From NCBI GenBank assembly GCA_002419135.1, contig DIFM01000002.1:54995-82333 (forward strand): a stretch of DNA of 27,339 bases, given 5' to 3'. How positions within the stretch are numbered: position 1 is the first letter of the stretch; each line of letters begins with the position of its first letter. Positions 1 through 7,357 of this stretch are shown in pieces. The translations under genes and the position numbers were made by a program. The notes beneath the pieces were generated by a model. It did no database searches. It was not told the DNA's origin and saw only the letters and a list, made by a program, of their open reading frames with translations. The stretch comes from Dehalococcoidia bacterium UBA5748 (lineage in GTDB: Bacteria > Chloroflexota > Dehalococcoidia > Dehalococcoidales > UBA5627).

Positions 1-2
1 TG

Positions 3-608
3 CCTTCCGCGGTCGGTTATCAGCCCACTTTGGCAACGGAGATGGGACAGCTTCAGGACCGCATTACTTCGACAAAACAGGGTTCGATTACTTCATTCCA
101 GGCTATTTATGTACCTGCGGATGATTATACTGACCCTGGTGTTGTGGCAACATTCGGCCATCTTGATTCTGTTATTGCACTTGAGAGGTCACTGGCTGAA
201 CAGGCTCTTTATCCTGCCGTGGACCCGTTGTCCTCGAACTCGAGGATTTTGGCTCCGGAGAATGTAGGTGAAGAGCACTACTTTGTCGCCCGTGAGGTTC
301 AAAGGATATTGCAAAGATATAAGGATTTACAGGATGTTATCGCTATTCTCGGTATGGAAGAATTAAGTGAAGACGATAAACTTACTGTTTACCGTGCACG
401 CAAGATACAGAGATTCTTAACACAGCCGTTCTTTGTCGGCGAGGTATTCACCGGACGTCCGGGGAAATATGTACCGATTGCCGAAACTATAAGAGGGTTT
501 AAAGAAATACTTGATGGAAAGCATGACGATTTGCCTGAACAGGCTTTCTACATGGCTGGTACTATTGATGATGTTATCGAAGCTGCCAAGGTATTGCAAG
601 CGGAGTAG
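3..608 (+). CDS. atpD: ATP synthase F1 subunit beta, C-terminal part (partial)
   Basis: This is the C-terminal ~200 residues of the catalytic beta subunit of F1Fo-ATP synthase; the gene begins upstream of the window. The frame is open from base 3, and the first visible residues (PSAVGYQPTLATEMG) are the conserved stretch following the nucleotide-binding core. Downstream come ITSFQAIYVPADDYTDP, the DSVIALERSLAEQALYPAVDPLSS region and the helical C-terminal domain, which includes the DELSEED-type loop (here EELSEDD). The GEVFTGRPGKYVP segment is also typical. The stop lies 19 bases before atpC, the usual end of an atp operon. The ATG at 30 is internal, not a start. The family identification is certain. 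Confidence 0.97.
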   Translation, partial: PSAVGYQPTLATEMGQLQDRITSTKQGSITSFQAIYVPADDYTDPGVVATFGHLDSVIALERSLAEQALYPAVDPLSSNSRILAPENVGEEHYFVAREVQRILQRYKDLQDVIAILGMEELSEDDKLTVYRARKIQRFLTQPFFVGEVFTGRPGKYVPIAETIRGFKEILDGKHDDLPEQAFYMAGTIDDVIEAAKVLQAE

Positions 609-627
609 ATAGAAGCGGGGGCTTAAA

Positions 628-1053
628 ATGACTACAATTAAACTGGATATTGTAACGGCGGAACGCTCGGTTTATTCCGACGATGTGGATATAGTAATAG
701 CACCGGGTATTGACGGTGAACTGGGTATTTTACCCAAACATACACCATTGATGACAATGTTACAGCCGGGTGAGTTAATTGCCCGTAAAGGGAATGAAGA
801 GTATTCCTTGGCAATTTCAGGAGGGTTTTTAGAGGTACGTCCGGACAGGGTAATCGTATTAGCCGATTCTGCCGAAAGAGCAGATGAAATTGATATTTCA
901 AGAGCTGAAGAAGCCAAAAAACGGGCTGAAAAATTGATGTCGGAAAAATATACATCAGGCGAGGATGTCGGTGGTGCAGAAGCTGCCTTACGTCGCTCTT
1001 TGGTAAGACTAAAAGTTGCAGAAAGGCGAAAGAAGAGATCACCGCGTATTTAG
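628..1053 (+). CDS. atpC: ATP synthase F1 subunit epsilon
   Basis: Epsilon subunit of the F1 central stalk, which couples rotation to catalysis and can inhibit ATP hydrolysis. At 141 residues the length is normal. The N-terminal beta-sandwich shows the family pattern LDIVTAERSVYSDDVD..., PGIDGELGILPKHTPLMTML and ISGGFLEVRPDRVIVLADSAERADEID. The C-terminal alpha-hairpin follows (RAEEAKKRAEKL ... AEAALRRSLVRLKVAERRKK). It starts 19 bases after atpD with a GGGGG-type ribosome binding site (around 616-620) and is last in the operon, followed within about 30 bases by a strong hairpin terminator. Confidence 0.97.
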   Translation: MTTIKLDIVTAERSVYSDDVDIVIAPGIDGELGILPKHTPLMTMLQPGELIARKGNEEYSLAISGGFLEVRPDRVIVLADSAERADEIDISRAEEAKKRAEKLMSEKYTSGEDVGGAEAALRRSLVRLKVAERRKKRSPRI

Positions 1054-1083
1054 AATTTAGTTAAGGTAAGTGAGTTGAAATGT

Positions 1084-1114
1084 AAAAAGGATGGGTATTT
1101 TCCCCATCCTTTTT
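1084..1114. terminator. Bidirectional rho-independent terminator after atpC
   Basis: A 12-bp perfect inverted repeat (AAAAAGGATGGG at 1084-1095, its complement at 1103-1114) surrounds a 7-base loop. The A and T tracts at its two ends provide a U-run on either strand. It can stop atpDC from the left and the convergent rpsP-khpA operon, which ends at 1218, from the right. The 100 bases between it and khpA hold nothing else recognisable. Confidence 0.9.
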
Positions 1115-1217
1115 GTTATTTGCCGGTATTATTAACCTAAAAAATATACATTTAAACGCAACAAATCAGCGGCTTGTGTAAGTCAAAAATAATAAACCTG
1201 ATTTTACAAATAAAGAA

Positions 1218-1445
1218 TTAAATTATATCAAGTGTAGCTCGAGTTCCGGCTTTAGCAGCCTTAACTCTGATTAAGGTTCTGATAGCTTGAGCTATTCTGC
1301 CCTGTTTCCCGATTATTCTCCCTTTGTCTTCGTCGGCAACCTGCAATTTGAGAGTAATTCCTTCCTCTGTTTCTTCCTCAGTCACAACCACAGCATCCGG
1401 TGAGTTAACGAGTGATTTTGCTATGTATTCTACCAGTTCTTTCAT
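1218..1445 (-). CDS. khpA: KH-domain RNA-binding protein KhpA
   Basis: Small single-KH-domain RNA-binding protein of 75 residues, the usual size for KhpA/YlqC. The GXXG RNA-binding loop is visible as GRIIGKQGR (residues about 42-50). It follows MKELVEYIAKSLVNSPDAV and precedes AQAIRTLIRVKAA, the standard order. KhpA proteins bind RNA, often with KhpB, and influence translation and cell shape in Gram-positive bacteria. The gene lies directly behind rpsP, a widely conserved pairing, but rimM and trmD, which often follow, are absent here. The ribosome binding site AAGGAG (1451-1456) sits inside a duplicated remnant of the rpsP 3' end. The stop codon of that remnant's frame overlaps this ATG as ATGA. 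Confidence 0.93.
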   Translation of the reverse strand: MKELVEYIAKSLVNSPDAVVVTEEETEEGITLKLQVADEDKGRIIGKQGRIAQAIRTLIRVKAAKAGTRATLDII

Positions 1446-1454
1446 GATTTCTCC

Positions 1455-1638
1455 TTTGTCGCCTTAAACTTATCTAAAATACCTGCTTTTTTAAGCAGAC
1501 GACTAACGGTAACTGTGGCTTGGGCGGCCTGACCTAAGCAGTTTAATTCTTCTTTTTTGTCGTCTCAAACTTATCTAAAATACCTGCTTTTTTAAGCAGA
1601 CGGCTAACGGTAACTGTGGGTTGGGCGCCTTGACCTAA
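1455..1638. repeat. Tandem duplication of the rpsP 3' end (101-bp offset)
   Basis: Bases 1455-1537 and 1556-1638 align at a constant offset of 101 bases with only a handful of mismatches. The right copy is the functional end of rpsP. The left copy is a decayed tail encoding LGQAAQATVTVSRLLKKAG plus about 12 further residues in the -1 frame relative to rpsP. The left copy ends in ATGA, overlapping the khpA start, which suggests it is the ancestral 3' end and that an out-of-frame duplication inserted a new one. The right copy (GAQPT) is closer to the S16 family consensus than the left (AAQAT), as expected if only the right copy is under full selection. Confidence 0.93.
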
Positions 1639-1812
1639 CCATTTCAGAGCTTCCTGCTCATTAATATTAACCGTTTCAGGGTTAGTCATAGGGTCATATT
1701 GACCTATAATCGAAATAAACGCTCCGTTTCTGGGCGAATGCGAATCGGCAATAACAATACGATATGCCGGTTTTTTGGGTGAACCTATACGTCTTAATCT
1801 AATTTTTACCAT
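1543..1812 (-). CDS. rpsP: 30S ribosomal protein S16
   Basis: Ribosomal protein S16, an assembly protein of the small subunit body, 89 residues. The N-terminus MVKIRLRRIGSPKKPAYRI and the DSHSPRNGAFI motif are diagnostic. The C-terminal WLGQGAQPTVTVSRLLKKAGI matches the family. The last ~28 codons are repeated immediately downstream in a different frame (see the repeat at 1455-1638). The codons ACA-AAA-AAG just before the TAA stop contain the heptamer A-AAA-AAG, a classical -1 slippery site. A -1 slip there would read the duplicated tail to a stop at 1444-1442. Transcribed from a strong promoter at 1847-1876. Confidence 0.96.
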   Translation of the reverse strand: MVKIRLRRIGSPKKPAYRIVIADSHSPRNGAFISIIGQYDPMTNPETVNINEQEALKWLGQGAQPTVTVSRLLKKAGILDKFETTKKKN

Positions 1813-1846
1813 ATTTTAAAATTCTTTCCTACCTTACTTTCGTGAT

Positions 1847-1876
1847 ATTATGCAACAAAATATACGTGCCTGTCAA
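1847..1876 (-). promoter_or_regulatory. Sigma-70-type promoter for rpsP-khpA
   Basis: Read on the minus strand, a perfect -35 TTGACA (1876-1871) is followed after 18 bases by CATAAT (1852-1847). This predicts a transcript start near 1840, about 28 bases before the rpsP ATG. Confidence 0.7.
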
Positions 1877-1908
1877 CAGTATTTGCATATAAAATGTGAA
1901 TAAACCGT

Positions 1909-1937
1909 TTGTTATCATTATTTACAGTATATATAAT
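1909..1937 (+). promoter_or_regulatory. Promoter giving a probable leaderless nfi transcript
   Basis: TTGTTA (1909-1914), a 17-base spacer and a perfect TATAAT (1932-1937). The predicted transcript start is about 1943-1945, coinciding with an in-frame ATG at 1945. No Shine-Dalgarno sequence precedes any candidate start, which supports leaderless initiation. Confidence 0.5.
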
Positions 1938-1944
1938 GAAACTG

Positions 1945-2610
1945 ATGAATGATAAATACCTGTGTAATTGGGATATTAAGGCAAGTGCAGCTATCTCTTT
2001 GCAGAAAGAGATGGCAAAAAATGTAAAAGCGCACGGAGAGGTTATTTCCCCATCATATATAGCCGGAATCGATATCGCCGTATGGAAAAACAAAAATGAT
2101 GCACAGTCCGCCATTGTAATACTAAATTATCCCCAACTTGAAATAGTGGAGATAAAGAAAGCATGTGATAAGATTACTTTTCCATATATTCCCGGATTAC
2201 TGTCTTTTCGCGAGATTCCACTGATACTCAAAGCCTGGAACTCACTAACGGTATCACCTGATGTTATTATCGTTGACGGACATGGATATGCTCATCCCAG
2301 AAGAATAGGTATTGCCTCACATCTTGGTCTATTATTGGATAAACCGACAATCGGTTGTGCCAAGTCAAAACTGTGCGGAGTTTATGAAACACCGGGCGCT
2401 GAACCCGGTAGCCTTACTAATCTGATACATAACAAGGAAATTGTCGGGGTCGCCCTGAGAACCAAAATTAGAGTCAATCCAGTGTTTGTGTCAATTGGGC
2501 ATAGAATAAGCCTTGAAAATGCGATTTACTGGGTTAGAGAGTGTTGTGCGGGGTATCGTTTGCCACAACCGACGCGACTGGCGCATATGGCAGCAGGCAA
2601 CAATTTGTAA
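1945..2610 (+). CDS. nfi: Endonuclease V (deoxyinosine 3' endonuclease)
   Basis: Repair nuclease that cuts the second phosphodiester bond 3' to deoxyinosine. The family core is plain: AGIDIAV, then FPYIPGLLSFREIP, VDGHGYAHPRRIGIASHLG and KPTIGCAKSKLCG. With the start at 1945 the catalytic acids fall at about D43, E90 and D111, almost the numbering of the Thermotoga maritima enzyme (D43, E89, D110). Length is then 221 residues, close to the E. coli protein. The frame extends upstream to an ATG at 1936 and a TTG at 1909, but those codons overlap the -10 and -35 boxes of the likely promoter. It is divergent from rpsP, and prfB follows 57 bases later. Confidence 0.94.
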   Translation: MNDKYLCNWDIKASAAISLQKEMAKNVKAHGEVISPSYIAGIDIAVWKNKNDAQSAIVILNYPQLEIVEIKKACDKITFPYIPGLLSFREIPLILKAWNSLTVSPDVIIVDGHGYAHPRRIGIASHLGLLLDKPTIGCAKSKLCGVYETPGAEPGSLTNLIHNKEIVGVALRTKIRVNPVFVSIGHRISLENAIYWVRECCAGYRLPQPTRLAHMAAGNNL

Positions 2611-2667
2611 TAAAATACGATAATAAACTAAACTTAATAAAATATACGGATTAATTACAGGAGAACT

Positions 2668-3775
2668 ATGAGCGAATTATCGAATAAACTGGAAGAATTT
2701 AAACAGAGAATCTCATCAGCAATGGTGCGTCTTTGACGTCCCTGCCAAAGAAAAACAGATAACAGAGCTTGAAAGTCAGACTATTAGCCAGGATTTCTGG
2801 CAGGATTCGGAGAAAGCGCAGGATGTAATGCGTTTTTTAGCGGAACTGAAAAAAACAGTAGAACAATGGAGAGGACTTGAAAAGAAAGTTGATGACATAA
2901 CAGAGCTGGCAGGATTGGTATCCGAGGAAGAGGAAACTTCTTTGGATAATGAAATTGAACTGGAAATTAAAGAGATAGAATCACGTATCGATGAACTGGA
3001 ATTCGAGCTGTCATTCAGCGGAGAATATGATAATCGTAAGGCTATAATGTCAATCTATGCCGGAGCCGGCGGCGTTGAGTCGCAGGATTGGGCGGAGATG
3101 CTGATGCGAATGTATCTGCGCTGGGCTGAACAGAAAAATTGTAAAACTGAAATTCTGGACATTACACCGGCTGATGAGGCGGGAATAAAAAATGTTGTCC
3201 TGGAAATAGGTTGTGATTACGCTTTTGGTTATCTGAAATCGGAACATGGCGTACACAGGTTAGTGCGGTTATCACCGTTTGATTCCGACCACGCGCGCCA
3301 CACATCGTTTGCACTGGTAGAAGTTATTCCGGAAGCAGGTGATGATGTGGATATAAATATATCAGCCGACGACCTTAGAATCGATACATTCAGATCGTCC
3401 GGACCGGGCGGACAAAATATGCAAAAGACCAGCAGTGCTGTTCGCATAACACATATCCCATCCGGTACAGTAGTTTGCTGTCAGAGTGAACGCTCCCAGC
3501 ATCAGAATAAAGACAGCGCTATGAAGATCCTGCTGTCGAGATTACTTAATCAGGAATTGGCAAAAAGGGAAGAGGAAAGAGCGAAACTAAAAGGAAAGAG
3601 AATTGTTGCCGGATGGAGTAATCAGATAAGGAGCTATGTTCTTCATCCCTATAAAATGGTTAAAGATCATAGAACCGATTATCAGGTTGGCGATGCAGAA
3701 AGTGTTTTGGAAGGGGATCTGGACGGATTTATCAATGCCTATTTAAGGTCCGGCCTCGGGGATGAAGATGATTAG
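2668..3775 (+). CDS. prfB: Peptide chain release factor 2 (with +1 programmed frameshift)
   Basis: Release factor 2 recognises UGA and UAA and triggers hydrolysis of the finished peptide. The gene starts at ATG 2668 behind AGGAG (2659-2663), reads 22 codons, then meets the autoregulatory shift site CTT-TGA-C (2731-2737). Slipping +1 continues into the long frame from 2735 for 346 more codons, giving about 368 residues (E. coli RF2 has 365). The stop-recognition tripeptide SPF (about 202-204) and the catalytic GGQ (about 247-249) are both present. An imperfect Shine-Dalgarno-like stimulator, ATGGTG, sits three bases before CTT. An ATG at 2828 is in frame but is not the true start. It overlaps the next gene by 8 bases. 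Confidence 0.97.
2731..2737 (+). promoter_or_regulatory. RF2 +1 recoding site CTTTGAC
   Basis: In-frame CTT followed by UGA and C after 21 sense codons, with the downstream prfB frame displaced by +1. When RF2 is scarce, the ribosome pauses at UGA and slips forward; this is the known autoregulatory loop of prfB. The stimulatory element ATGGTG at 2722-2727 keeps the standard spacing but matches the E. coli AGGGGG at only four of six positions. Confidence 0.96.
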
Positions 3776-4883
3776 GAAAACAGCACTTATACTTCTGTCA
3801 TTAGTACTGATAGCTCTATCTTTTAACCCCGTTCAGGTACAAAGCAAGTCGGATAATGCTGCCAGCTTTAACGATTCAGTGAATGTTTCTTTTCCGGGGT
3901 CAATTACGTTTAATCTGGACATAGATACAGAGCGTCAGATTAAGGATATAAGGCTTCATTATATTGTAGAACGGGAAAGTTTTACTGATGTCACCCAGGA
4001 AATAACAGTCGGTTTCCCTATGCCCATTCAACCGGAGATGACTGTCGGCTGGAAATGGGATATGCGCACAACAGGTTCGCTGCCTTCGGGAACTATAATA
4101 CAGTACTGGTGGACAGTTATCGACATTGAAAACAATTTATACCGAACGGAAACGGCATCGGTCAGCTTCGATGATAGCGGGTACAATTGGAAGAATATAA
4201 CCCAAAACAATATTACCCTTTACTGGTATTCCGGTGACGATGGTTTTGCCACCGATCTGATGCAAACCTGTCAGGATACTCTTTTAAGGCTGGGAGAAGA
4301 TACCGGAGCTTATCTTGAATCCCCGGTCAGAATATATATCTATTCCAGTTCTTATGCATTAAGAGAGGCTATTGTCTTTGCCAAAGAATGGACCGGCGGT
4401 GTAGCTTATCCCTCTTATGGGGCGATTGCCATTGGTATTTCAAGGTCGAATATGGAGTGGGGCAGGAGAGCTTTATCGCATGAACTAGCCCATTTGGTCA
4501 CGTACCAAATGACATCTAATCCGTATAACAGTATTCCGGTTTGGCTGAATGAGGGCATATCGATGTATGCCGAAGGAGAGCTGGAAGCAGATTACGAAAA
4601 CTACCTGAAGGCGGCGGCCGTTGGTGGATACCTGATATCGGTACAGAGCCTTTGCAGCCCTTTTTCGGCGTATTCGGATAAAAGTTATCTTTCATATGCT
4701 GAAAGCTACAGCATTGTCGATTTTCTAATAGAGAAATACGGGCAGCAAAAGATACATCAATTATTAACAGTCTTTAAAGCCGGCAGCACATATGATAACG
4801 CATTGCTTGAAGTATACGGGTACGATTTAGCGGGCTTAAACAAGCAATGGCAGGATTATATTAGCGCTATTTATGTATCTTGA
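3768..4883 (+). CDS. Secreted MA-family (gluzincin) zinc metallopeptidase-like protein
   Basis: About 371 residues. An N-terminal hydrophobic segment (TALILLSLVLIALSFN) behind Lys/Arg looks like a signal peptide, so the protein is probably exported. The second half carries HELAH (His240, Glu241, His244 counted from the ATG at 3762) and WLNEG with Glu264, the HExxH plus downstream Glu zinc site of Peptidase_MA-like gluzincins. Residues ~35-130 are an extracellular beta-rich domain. The substrate is unknown. Two in-frame ATGs, at 3762 and 3768, lie inside the end of prfB; 3768 has better spacing from a weak GGGG site. The next gene starts 11 bases after the stop, suggesting co-transcription with prfB. 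Confidence 0.82.
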   Translation: MIRKTALILLSLVLIALSFNPVQVQSKSDNAASFNDSVNVSFPGSITFNLDIDTERQIKDIRLHYIVERESFTDVTQEITVGFPMPIQPEMTVGWKWDMRTTGSLPSGTIIQYWWTVIDIENNLYRTETASVSFDDSGYNWKNITQNNITLYWYSGDDGFATDLMQTCQDTLLRLGEDTGAYLESPVRIYIYSSSYALREAIVFAKEWTGGVAYPSYGAIAIGISRSNMEWGRRALSHELAHLVTYQMTSNPYNSIPVWLNEGISMYAEGELEADYENYLKAAAVGGYLISVQSLCSPFSAYSDKSYLSYAESYSIVDFLIEKYGQQKIHQLLTVFKAGSTYDNALLEVYGYDLAGLNKQWQDYISAIYVS

Positions 4884-4894
4884 TGGAGATAACG

Positions 4895-6493
4895 ATGAAT
4901 AAGAGAACAGGATTATTCAATTCCATATTTTTAATTTGTGGGCTTCTTATAGCGATTTTGCCGAGCGCATGTGATTGCGAATTGATAAAAACAACCCGGG
5001 TATCGGGCGACGTACTGAATCTCTACGGTGATGACCCCTATACACTCGATCCGGCTCTGGCGGGTGATTCTACTTCTATAAATTATATACTGCAAATTTT
5101 TAGTGGACTGGTCACTTTCGACAATGACCTTGAGGTTATTGCAGATGTTGCCGAAAGCTGGGAGGTAAGTCACGATAACCTGATATACACTTTCTACCTG
5201 AGAGATGATGTCTATTTTCACAATGGGGACAAGGTTAAGGCCGAGGACTTCAAATACTCATGGGAGCGTGCCTGCAACCTATTGACTGAGTCACAGACCG
5301 CATCCTTATACTTGGGGGATATTCTGGGTGTTGATGACGTATTATCCGGATACACCGATACCATAAGTGGGGTGGTGGTAACTGATGAGTACACACTGCA
5401 GGTAACGCTTGAAAAACCGGTAAATTATTTTCTGGAAAAACTGAGCTATCCGGTTTCATTTGTGGTTGATGAGAAAAATGTCTCCGGGGACCAATACTGG
5501 TGGATAAATCCCAACGGAACCGGTCCCTTTAAATTATGGGATTGGAAGGAAGGCAGTGAACTGGTGCTACAGGGCAATGATAATTACTATGGCAATAAAG
5601 CCAAACTGGATTACGTTGTTTATAAGATTTTATCCGGTATAGAGTTTGATATGTACGAAACCGGGGAAATAGATGTTTGCGGTGTCGGATATAATAATAT
5701 TTACCGTGTTACAGATACAGATGGGGAATTCTACAGTCAGTTGTTCAGCAGTCCGGAGTTGAGTTTGATGTATATCTGTTTTAATTGCAATCAGCCTCCT
5801 TTTGACGACGTAAATATACGCCGCGCATTTGCCGGTTCTATCGATAAAACAAAACTGGTGTCTCTGGTATTTAACGATACCGTCATTAAGGCTGACGGTA
5901 TTATACCTGTCGGAATGCCCGGTTATAACGAAAACCTTTCCGCATTGCCGTTCGATATACAGCAGTCGTTTGATTTGATTGCAAATTCATCATACCGAGA
6001 TTTATCTAATTTGCCTGAGATTCTTGTTACCAACGGCGGTTACGGTGCTCGTATATCTACTATATTGGAAGCCGTTATCAATGAATGGAGGGTCAATCTC
6101 GGAATAGAAATTGCCGTCCGGCAACTGGACCCGAATCAATTTTTATATGATATTCTGACGGAAAAGAACAGTATGTTTTTCTGGGGATGGAGCGCTGACT
6201 ATCCTCATCCGCAAAACTTTCTTGAAATCCTGTTTTCCACCGGTTCCGTGGGGAACTACGGTGAATATAGCAATACAGAAGTTGATACTCTGTTGGAGTT
6301 GGCTGCTGTTGAAGGAAATGAAGAAATAAGTACAGAACTTTACCGTCAAGCGGAACAGATACTAGTTAACGATGCCGCCTGTATTCCTTTATATTTCGAC
6401 CGGAATTATATACTTGTCAAACCCTACGTTGGCGGTTATAAATTAAATGCGCTGGGAATGGTTAAACTGAATGAAGTATCTATTGAAAAATAA
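4895..6493 (+). CDS. Oligopeptide/nickel-type ABC transporter substrate-binding protein
   Basis: About 532 residues in the SBP_bac_5 (DppA/OppA) family, which captures peptides or related solutes outside the membrane. Diagnostic segments are DPYTLDPALAGDSTSINYILQ, SWEVSHDNLIYTFYLRDDVYFHNG, KAEDFKYSWERA, NGTGPFKL and INEWRVNLGIEIAVRQLD. The N-terminus is a signal sequence ending in LPSAC, an imperfect lipobox, so lipoprotein anchoring is likely. GGAG (4885-4888) six bases before ATG 4895 decides the start; earlier in-frame TTG 4880 and ATG 4883 lack a site. No permease or ATPase genes accompany it here, so it is an orphan binding protein. It lies just behind the metallopeptidase and may capture its products (inference). 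Confidence 0.9.
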   Translation: MNKRTGLFNSIFLICGLLIAILPSACDCELIKTTRVSGDVLNLYGDDPYTLDPALAGDSTSINYILQIFSGLVTFDNDLEVIADVAESWEVSHDNLIYTFYLRDDVYFHNGDKVKAEDFKYSWERACNLLTESQTASLYLGDILGVDDVLSGYTDTISGVVVTDEYTLQVTLEKPVNYFLEKLSYPVSFVVDEKNVSGDQYWWINPNGTGPFKLWDWKEGSELVLQGNDNYYGNKAKLDYVVYKILSGIEFDMYETGEIDVCGVGYNNIYRVTDTDGEFYSQLFSSPELSLMYICFNCNQPPFDDVNIRRAFAGSIDKTKLVSLVFNDTVIKADGIIPVGMPGYNENLSALPFDIQQSFDLIANSSYRDLSNLPEILVTNGGYGARISTILEAVINEWRVNLGIEIAVRQLDPNQFLYDILTEKNSMFFWGWSADYPHPQNFLEILFSTGSVGNYGEYSNTEVDTLLELAAVEGNEEISTELYRQAEQILVNDAACIPLYFDRNYILVKPYVGGYKLNALGMVKLNEVSIEK

Positions 6494-6495
6494 AA

Positions 6496-6585
6496 TGGCG
6501 GAGGGGGTGGGATTCGAACCCACGGTCCTCTTGCGAGGACAACGGTTTTCAAGACCGTCACCATAGGCCACTCGGACACCCCTCC
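6496..6585 (-). tRNA. tRNA-Ser (anticodon UGA)
   Basis: A 90-base class II tRNA with its CCA encoded. The 5' GGAGGGG acceptor strand pairs with CCCCTCC near the 3' end, followed by discriminator G and CCA (6498-6496). The anticodon TGA is at 6551-6549 in the loop CTTGAAA. A long variable arm with the stem TCCTC/GAGGA and the T-arm GGGTTCGAATCCC are present. It converges with the binding-protein gene, whose stop is only 2 bases away. serS, encoding its charging enzyme, is 2 kb downstream in the window. Confidence 0.97.
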
Positions 6586-6605
6586 GGAGCAAAAATGCCA
6601 TAAAT

Positions 6606-6635
6606 ATTATAGCGATTTAGCGGATAAATTGCTAA
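6606..6635 (-). promoter_or_regulatory. Probable promoter of tRNA-Ser
   Basis: On the minus strand TTAGCA (6635-6630), an 18-base spacer and a perfect TATAAT (6611-6606), predicting a start about 14 bases before the mature tRNA 5' end. Confidence 0.5.
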
Positions 6636-6674
6636 CCAAGAGCAATAAGGGGTAATATGGTAAAGGAGAAAAAT

Positions 6675-7322
6675 ATGCAACAATATTACTGGAACGTTCA
6701 GAAAAAGATAATGGTACAAAGGGATATAATTCGTTCTTTACTTAAAGACCCCAAAGTTATAGGCGATTACTACGAAGCGATTATTATGGAGGCTGTAAGA
6801 GAAAGCATTTCCCAGTATTTTGCGGCAAGGCGGGGAGTAATACTGTCGGCAGACGGACAGAGCAGCCGGGAATGCGATATTATTGTGTACAGTGCCGCTG
6901 AATACGGGCCCTTGTTTTTATCCGGCGATATTGTAGTTATTAATCCCGAGGCAGTGCGATGTGTGATTCAGGTAAAAGGAACATTGAATCGTGAGAATCT
7001 GCACGAAGCGGTAAAAAATCTGCAATCCGTTAATAAGCTGAGGCCCGGTATATGGAAATTGATTATCGGTTACAGTACCGGACTTCCATATAATGAACTG
7101 GTTAAGGTATGTGCCGATTCCTCCTGTGTCAACGGCATTTTTACTCTTTCCACTACGAATAAATCAGAAACAGAAGATATTACCGCGCAAATGCAAAATT
7201 TTGTTGAGCTTTTAAAGTTGATTGCCGCCCCAACCATGTATCAAACTAAGGATGCGGGAGATTATGTGGCTATAAAAACATCAGGGGAAGGCCGAATTGA
7301 AGGTGTGGCTTTCCCTGATTAG
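6675..7322 (+). CDS. DUF6602-like protein with a PD-(D/E)XK nuclease-type fold
   Basis: About 215 residues. The order of motifs resembles the DUF6602 family: GDYYEAIIMEAVRESI, then GVILSADGQSSRECDIIVY, then VRCVIQVKGTLNRENLHEAVKNL. The Glu, the Asp of CDIIVY and the QVK would form a restriction-type nuclease centre, although most relatives have EVK, so activity is uncertain. Such proteins are sometimes associated with defence or mobile regions; no partner gene is visible here. It lies next to a tRNA gene, a frequent insertion site, but no integrase or repeat is seen. AGGAG (6664-6668) six bases before ATG 6675 supports this start; an ATG at 6657 with AAGGGG before it is an alternative. Confidence 0.62.
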   Translation: MQQYYWNVQKKIMVQRDIIRSLLKDPKVIGDYYEAIIMEAVRESISQYFAARRGVILSADGQSSRECDIIVYSAAEYGPLFLSGDIVVINPEAVRCVIQVKGTLNRENLHEAVKNLQSVNKLRPGIWKLIIGYSTGLPYNELVKVCADSSCVNGIFTLSTTNKSETEDITAQMQNFVELLKLIAAPTMYQTKDAGDYVAIKTSGEGRIEGVAFPD

Positions 7323-7328
7323 AACAGA

Positions 7329-7345
7329 TAAACAATCATTGTTTA
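7329..7345. repeat. 17-bp palindrome between convergent genes
   Basis: TAAACAAT, a single C, then ATTGTTTA: two perfect 8-base arms between the DUF6602-like gene and the converging SEC-C/YkgJ gene. It may be a weak terminator, although there is no GC-rich stem, or a protein-binding site. No better terminator is visible between these genes. Confidence 0.4.
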
Positions 7346-7357
7346 ATAATAAACGAG

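Noticed and set aside
2828..3775. prfB as a 315-residue gene starting at ATG 2828, with a separate short ORF at 2668-2736
   Set aside because: The CTTTGAC shift site and the continuous RF2 homology across it show a single frameshifted gene, and the AGGAG site belongs to ATG 2668.
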